From NCBI RefSeq assembly GCF_026008495.1, contig NZ_BQUN01000080.1, positions 32,460 to 72,335 on the forward strand: 39,876 nt of DNA. Direction: 5' to 3'. The notes beneath the pieces were generated by a model that was not told the DNA's origin, searched no databases, and saw only the letters and a list, made by a program, of their open reading frames with translations. Positions 35,448-39,876 of this stretch are shown one piece after another. The position numbers were made by a program, and so were the translations under genes. The DNA comes from Streptomyces sp. A012304. GTDB taxonomy: Bacteria; Actinomycetota; Actinomycetes; Streptomycetales; Streptomycetaceae. The stretch's first letter is position 1. The number at the start of each line of letters is the position of its first letter.

Positions 35448-36314
35448 GTGACCCAGGAGAACGTGGTAGTGAACGGCAGCAGAAGGCTCTCGCCCCAGGA
35501 GATCGCCGATGTCCTGCGCGAACGCATCCGCGTCGGGGATCTCAAGGTGGGCGACCGCCTGCCCACCCAGGCCGAACTGGCCCATGAGTTCGGCGTGGAG
35601 CGCGGCGCCGTGCGCCAGGTCGTGCGCATCCTCCAGGACGACGGCCTCCTCACCGGTGTCAGCAAGGGCAGCCCGCCGCGCATCGCCGTGCCGACACCGG
35701 CCCGTGAGGAGCCCCAGCCCACGATGGTGGGCCTGGCCCCGCGTCTGACCGCCGCGTTCTCGGTCCCGCACGTGCGCATCGACGCGGCCTGCCTCACCGC
35801 CGAGAGCCTCATCCCCGCCCTCGGCGAGCCGCTGCGGCTGATCCACGGGGGCGTCCTGCGCCCGCGGACGATCGACGTGCGCATCCTGCTGCCGTCCCGG
35901 GACATCAACCTCGCCTTCCCGGTGCCGGTGCAGGGCCGCGGCGACGACGCCGTCCACGACCGCTGGCTGGCGATGCGCAACGCCCAGGGACACGTCCTGC
36001 GCCACAACCTGCTGACCCTGCGCACCCACGGCGTCGACGTGAACGTCACCTTCCGCGCGCTGCCCTTCACCCCGCCCGTGAAGCTGTACCTCCTCAACGG
36101 GCAGGAGGTGCTGATGGCGTACTACATGGTCACCCGCCGCGAGGAGGCCACCGACCACGGGACGCTCGACATGTACGACGTGCTGGGCACCGAGTCGCTG
36201 CTGTTCTCCTTCCAGCGGGCGGCCGGCCAGCGCGACGCCGCGTTCGTGTCGGAATCCCAGAAGTGGTTCGACGCCCTCTGGGAAACCATCACGACGGACC
36301 TGACACTCTCCTAG
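35448..36314 (+). CDS. devA: GntR-like developmental regulator, DevA
   Basis: This 288-residue regulator is a paralogue of the upstream devE product across its whole length: HTH (EIADVLRERIRVGDLKVGDR, ELAHEFGVERGAVRQVVRIL) and effector domain (TIDVRILLPSRDINLAFPVP, GHVLRHNLLTLRTHGVDVNV, RALPFTPPVKLYLLNG). DevA of S. coelicolor is needed for normal aerial development and represses its own operon (established). It is followed with a one-base overlap (TAGTG) by the HAD phosphatase gene devB, as in S. coelicolor. Half-sites upstream probably mediate autorepression. Confidence 0.92.
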   Translation: MTQENVVVNGSRRLSPQEIADVLRERIRVGDLKVGDRLPTQAELAHEFGVERGAVRQVVRILQDDGLLTGVSKGSPPRIAVPTPAREEPQPTMVGLAPRLTAAFSVPHVRIDAACLTAESLIPALGEPLRLIHGGVLRPRTIDVRILLPSRDINLAFPVPVQGRGDDAVHDRWLAMRNAQGHVLRHNLLTLRTHGVDVNVTFRALPFTPPVKLYLLNGQEVLMAYYMVTRREEATDHGTLDMYDVLGTESLLFSFQRAAGQRDAAFVSESQKWFDALWETITTDLTLS

Positions 36315-37105
36315 TGACCACGGAGACGACGACGCAGACTGAACAGGTGGCATCACCGAGCGAGTACGACGAGACCGAAGCGTTGCGGGAACTGATCACT
36401 CCTGTCCGGGTGGTGCTCTGGGACTTCGACGGGCCGGTGTGCCGGCTGTTCGCCGGGCACTCGGCGGAGGGCGTGGCCGACGGCCTGGTGGAGTGGCTGG
36501 AGGGGCGCGGGCTGCACGCGCTGCTGACGGAGGAGGAGCGGGAGTCGCTGGACCCGCAGGTCGTCCTGCGCGCCGTGGGCCGCCGCCATCCCGGCAGCGA
36601 TCTGGTCACGGATCTGGAGGAGCGTCTCACCCAGGAGGAGCTGAAGGCCGCCTCCTCGGCCATGCCCACGGCCTGGGCCGATCCGCTGATACGCACCTGG
36701 GCGGCGCTCGGCCTGCGGCTGGCCGTCACCACGAACAACTCCGCCCGCGTCGTCGCCAAGTACCTGGACGGCCGCGGCCTCCTGTCCTGCTTCGCGCCGC
36801 ACGTCTACGGCCGCACCGACGACCTCGACCTGCTCAAGCCCGATCCGCACTGCCTCAACCAGGCGCTGCTCGCCATGGGTTCGGCGCCCGGCACCGCCCT
36901 GATGATCGGGGACACGCCTTCCGACTACCTCGCCGCGCGGGACGCCGGCGTGCCGTTCCTCGGCTACGCCCGTACCGAGCGCAAGGAGAAGCTGCTGCGG
37001 GGCGCGGGCGCCACCGCGGTGGTGGCGTCCCTCGAAACGGTGCTCCGGGCGGTGCGGACGGCGGCCCACCCCCTGGCCCGCCCCCGGCCCCGCCCTCGGG
37101 CCTGA
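36314..37105 (+). CDS. devB: DevB, HAD-superfamily hydrolase (putative phosphatase)
   Basis: This 263-residue HAD-like hydrolase shows motif I LWDFDGPVCRLF (nucleophile Asp and second Asp retained), a helical cap domain (~55-120), motif II VTTNNS, motif III Lys in LLKPDPHCL and motif IV IGDTPSDYLAAR. The set fits phosphoglycolate phosphatase-like enzymes; the substrate is unknown. The GTG start shares one base with the devA stop, so the two genes are translationally linked. The C-terminus is a Pro/Arg-rich tail (RPRPRPRA). Confidence 0.9.
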   Translation: MTTETTTQTEQVASPSEYDETEALRELITPVRVVLWDFDGPVCRLFAGHSAEGVADGLVEWLEGRGLHALLTEEERESLDPQVVLRAVGRRHPGSDLVTDLEERLTQEELKAASSAMPTAWADPLIRTWAALGLRLAVTTNNSARVVAKYLDGRGLLSCFAPHVYGRTDDLDLLKPDPHCLNQALLAMGSAPGTALMIGDTPSDYLAARDAGVPFLGYARTERKEKLLRGAGATAVVASLETVLRAVRTAAHPLARPRPRPRA

Positions 37106-37333
37106 GGTTCCGCGTAGGCGCGGGAGGCGTGCGCTAGCATGCCCCAACCGTGTGAGCAACCGCTCCGGTTCCCGCGTATCAGACGGTGAACACACCGCCC
37201 TGGCAACGGCCCGACGCTGAAGAATGGCATGCCACACCCTGCGGCCACTCGGACGTCACCGCGGTCGTGCGCGCCCTCACGACGCCTTATCGTGCGCCTA
37301 CCGTCCAACCCTGCTAGTTCCTCGGAGCGGCCA

Positions 37334-39523
37334 GTGGTCGACCCCTTTGTTCCCCGTCACTGTCCCGGTGGGGAGCGAGCCGCCCGTGACCAGCGGACCG
37401 CCGCGCTGCGGACGTTCGTCCGGCAGGCGGAAGCGACGCAGGCGTCCACCGGACACCACAACCGGAACTACGTGGTGCCGGTCTCGAAGGAGGTCGCGGC
37501 CGAGTTGGGGCGGGCGCCGGGCACCCCCGTGACCGTGCGCGTCCGGCGCCACGACACGCTCTCCGTGGTGATCAGGACCTGGCAGGACGAGGGCGCCGTG
37601 CTCAAGGCCGTCCGCGACGCCCTGCCCGACGCGCCCGAGTGCCTGGCCCGGGGGGACGGCTTCGCCGTCCACAGCCATGTGGAGGGCGTGCCGCTGTCCA
37701 GCGTCTGCGGAAACGGTAAACCGGTCGACACGCTGCTGGTGAAGGCGCTGGTCGAGCTGCTGGCCCGGATGACGCGGGTGCGCCGGTCGGCGCTGCCGCC
37801 CCTGCCGGCCGACTGGCCCGCCCACCGCACCGACAGCCAGGCCTTCCTGAAGTGCCTCGCGCGGCTCGCCGACCGGCAGATCCGCCGACCCAACTGGGAC
37901 AAGTTCGGCGGACTGTTCACGGCGCTCGGCGTCCCCGAGGACGCGCTGCTCGCGCTGGCCGACCGCGTCCCCGCGATGGCCCGGCGGCCGTACGGCCTGC
38001 TCCACACGGACCTGCACCGCGACAACCTGATCCTGCCCTACGACGGCACCCCGCCCCTCGTCTGCGTCGACTGGGAACTGGCGACCTACGGCGATCCGCT
38101 GCACGACCTCGCGACGCATCTGGTGCGCATGCGGTACCCGGCCCACCAGTGGCCCGAGGTGATCGACGCGTGGGTGGCGGCGGTGCGCGCGGTACGGCCC
38201 GCCGCGGTCACGGGCGTCACCAAGGACCTGCGCCACTACCTCGACTTCGAGCGGGCGCAGTCCGTCTACCCGGACGTCATGCGGGCCGCGCGGTCGCTGG
38301 AGGAGTCCTTCACCCAGCCACGCCTTGACCGGGCCACGGAACAGGTGCGCCGGGCCCTGACGGCGGCGCAGGGGCCGCTCGGTCTGGGGAGGGTGCCGGC
38401 GAAGCAGGAGATCGAGCGGGCGCTGTTCCGGTGGCTCATGTCGCGCGGCGGCATCCGCGGCCGGGAGTGGCCCGGGCAGGGACACGGCTGGGAGCCCGAC
38501 CCGCGCCTCCCCGAACACCCGGCGTTCCCGGCGGCCGCCGTACGGGACGCCCTGCTGGCCGAGGGGGGCGCTCCGGCGGACCGGGTGTTCAAGGGGACCG
38601 CCCACCTCAACACGGTGGTGTGGGTGCCGGGTGCCCTCACGCCCGTGGTCGTGCGGCGCATGCTGCCCGACGTGTGCCGCCGGGAGCCCAGCTACCTCAG
38701 CGAGCACGCCGTGCTGCGCGCCATCCAGGAGTCGGGCGCGCGGGTGGCGGCCCCGAGGGTCCTCGCCCTCGGCCGGAGCTACCCGGACGACCCGTTCGCC
38801 GTGCACACCTACGTCGGACCGCGCCTCGGGCTGTCGCCCGACCACCCCGTGAACGGGCTGCGCCCGCACGAGGCGGACGCCCTCGTCGACCAGCTGTGCG
38901 AACTGACGAAGGTGGACCACACCCGGCTGGACCCGAACGCCGGCGACGTCGACTTCCACGAGTGGATGAAGGAACAGCTCGTCGGCCTGGTGCAGAGCCT
39001 GCCGAAGGAGTCCCTCCAGCTGGCCCGCGCGCTCGGGCTGCCCGACCACTGGCGGCTGCGGGAGATCCTGTCGCGGCACAGGGTCAGCCGCCGCAAGGCC
39101 GTGCTGCTGCACGGCGACCTCAACCCGTGGAACCTGGTGCGCCGCGACGACAAGCTGGCGCTGACCGTCATCGACTGGGAGATGGCCCTCGTCGGCGACC
39201 CCCTCTACGACCTGGTCCGGCACATCCACCTCACCCCGACCAGCCGGGAGATCAGGGAGCGCATGTTCCGGCGGTGGGAACGCGGCCTGGACCCGGAGTA
39301 CACCAGGGACTGGTTCCTGGACCGGCACGTCTACCGGCGCATCGAGATCGTCCGCTCCGCCTACGTCGACCTCGACCGCCTGGTCACCGGTGCGAGCCTG
39401 GACGCGCCCAACGTCCGCCGGGCGGTCGACTCCTACGCCACCACCCTGGCCTCCGCCACCGCCGCGCTGGGCCTGCCGATGCCGGCGACGGTCGATCCGC
39501 ACCTGGCACGGGCGCTTGCGTAG
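37334..39523 (+). CDS. Tandem APH-like kinase protein (two phosphotransferase domains)
   Basis: This protein of about 729 residues contains two aminoglycoside phosphotransferase-type kinase domains in one chain. The first has LLHTDLHRDNLI (catalytic Asp, around residue 226) and VCVDWELATYGDPLHDLATH. The second has LLHGDLNPWNLVRRDD (around residue 595) and TVIDWEMALVGDPLYDLVRH. Both retain the catalytic HxDxxxxN and metal-binding D residues, so both may be active. The GTG at 37334 follows CGGAGCGG; earlier in-frame starts give a low-complexity extension. It could phosphorylate an antibiotic, sugar or other small molecule. The 228-base gap after devB holds no gene I can support. Confidence 0.85.
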   Translation: MVDPFVPRHCPGGERAARDQRTAALRTFVRQAEATQASTGHHNRNYVVPVSKEVAAELGRAPGTPVTVRVRRHDTLSVVIRTWQDEGAVLKAVRDALPDAPECLARGDGFAVHSHVEGVPLSSVCGNGKPVDTLLVKALVELLARMTRVRRSALPPLPADWPAHRTDSQAFLKCLARLADRQIRRPNWDKFGGLFTALGVPEDALLALADRVPAMARRPYGLLHTDLHRDNLILPYDGTPPLVCVDWELATYGDPLHDLATHLVRMRYPAHQWPEVIDAWVAAVRAVRPAAVTGVTKDLRHYLDFERAQSVYPDVMRAARSLEESFTQPRLDRATEQVRRALTAAQGPLGLGRVPAKQEIERALFRWLMSRGGIRGREWPGQGHGWEPDPRLPEHPAFPAAAVRDALLAEGGAPADRVFKGTAHLNTVVWVPGALTPVVVRRMLPDVCRREPSYLSEHAVLRAIQESGARVAAPRVLALGRSYPDDPFAVHTYVGPRLGLSPDHPVNGLRPHEADALVDQLCELTKVDHTRLDPNAGDVDFHEWMKEQLVGLVQSLPKESLQLARALGLPDHWRLREILSRHRVSRRKAVLLHGDLNPWNLVRRDDKLALTVIDWEMALVGDPLYDLVRHIHLTPTSREIRERMFRRWERGLDPEYTRDWFLDRHVYRRIEIVRSAYVDLDRLVTGASLDAPNVRRAVDSYATTLASATAALGLPMPATVDPHLARALA

Positions 39524-39526
39524 GCT
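39521..39526 (+). promoter_or_regulatory. Probable -10 element overlapping the kinase stop codon
   Basis: TAGGCT starts with the TAG stop of the kinase gene and lies 6 bases before the ATG at 39533. Confidence 0.5.
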
Positions 39527-39532
39527 CGCGCC

Positions 39533-39876
39533 ATGAGCGAGACCGGGCTGCGTGAGCGCAAGAAGCGGCGGATGTACCAGGCCGTGTCGGACATCGCCGT
39601 GCGGCTGTTCGTGGAGCGCGGCTTCGACGCGGTGTCCGTCGCGGAGGTCGCCGCCGCGGCCGAGATCTCCAAGCCGACCCTCTTCCGGTACTTCCCGGCG
39701 AAGGAGGACCTCGTCCTGCACCGGATCGCCGACCACGAGCGCGAGGCCGCGGCGGTCGTCACCGGGGCGCGTGCCGAGGGGGTCGCCCCGCTGCCCGCCC
39801 TGCGCCGCCACTTCCTCGACGCCCTCGCCGCCGCCGACCCCGTCACCGGCCTCAACGACGACCCGGACGTCCGCGC
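39533..39876 (+). CDS. TetR-family regulator, partial (3' end outside window)
   Basis: The visible 114 codons hold a complete TetR DNA-binding domain: AVSDIAVRLFVERGFDAVSV, VAAAAEISKPTLFRYFPAKE, then the start of the ligand-binding helices. The ATG follows a TAGGCT -10 by 6 bases, so the mRNA is probably leaderless. Targets and ligand are unknown; the partner gene may lie beyond the edge. Confidence 0.9.
   Translation, partial: MSETGLRERKKRRMYQAVSDIAVRLFVERGFDAVSVAEVAAAAEISKPTLFRYFPAKEDLVLHRIADHEREAAAVVTGARAEGVAPLPALRRHFLDALAAADPVTGLNDDPDVR

Noticed and set aside
37298..39811. Long minus-strand frame opposite the tandem kinase gene
   Set aside because: Mirror of a high-GC coding frame; the plus strand has clear kinase motifs and correct codon bias.

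Overview
The window is about 40 kb of very GC-rich DNA with strong third-position GC bias, many GTG starts and dense 4-base gene overlaps. Gene content (mycothiol synthase mshD, glnR, the nickel regulator nur, the c-di-GMP-responsive anti-sigma factor rsiG, and the developmental genes devE/devA/devB) identifies a Streptomyces chromosome. From memory, the gene order resembles the SCO415x-SCO419x part of the S. coelicolor core. No rRNA, tRNA, CRISPR array or intact mobile element was seen.

Left part (1-7325): two transporter operons face away from a shared control region. On the minus strand are a YtrA-type GntR repressor, an ABC ATPase and an ABC permease cut by the window edge; a nearly perfect 20-bp inverted repeat sits on the repressor's own start. 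On the plus strand are an ECF sigma factor, a zinc-motif membrane anti-sigma factor, an ABC ATPase and two membrane proteins, joined by overlapping or near-overlapping stop/start codons. They probably form one stress- or antibiotic-responsive export unit.

Accessory stretch (7362-10008): a C-terminal remnant of an AI-2E-type permease, a secreted CBM13-GH62 arabinofuranosidase with a palindromic operator, and a frameshifted IS5-family transposase remnant. The core resumes with mshD and a secreted 5'-nucleotidase. Next come a TPR/AAA+ ATPase with a TPR membrane partner (13071-15427), a secreted pectate lyase/pectin methylesterase fusion, and a two-component system with a membrane-anchored trypsin-like protease resembling mycobacterial MprAB-PepD (17604-21147). 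A LacI regulator and glnR follow.

Middle to right (23372-33867): an alpha/beta hydrolase, a MoaD/ThiS-like protein, membrane and DUF2993 proteins, then a sulfur cluster (a cysteine-containing leader peptide, sseA-type sulfurtransferase, sseC, and a DsrE-like protein). After these come a nitrobindin-like protein, nur, a YgfZ-like folate protein, dtd, rsiG and an Eis-like acetyltransferase.

Right end (33868-39876): paralogous developmental regulators devE and devA with repeated AGTTGG-type half-sites in their promoters, a small membrane protein between them, the HAD phosphatase devB, a protein with two tandem aminoglycoside-phosphotransferase-like kinase domains, and the start of a TetR regulator. 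Twelve genes share a -10-like TAnnnT hexamer 6-7 bases before the start codon, which suggests extensive leaderless transcription.
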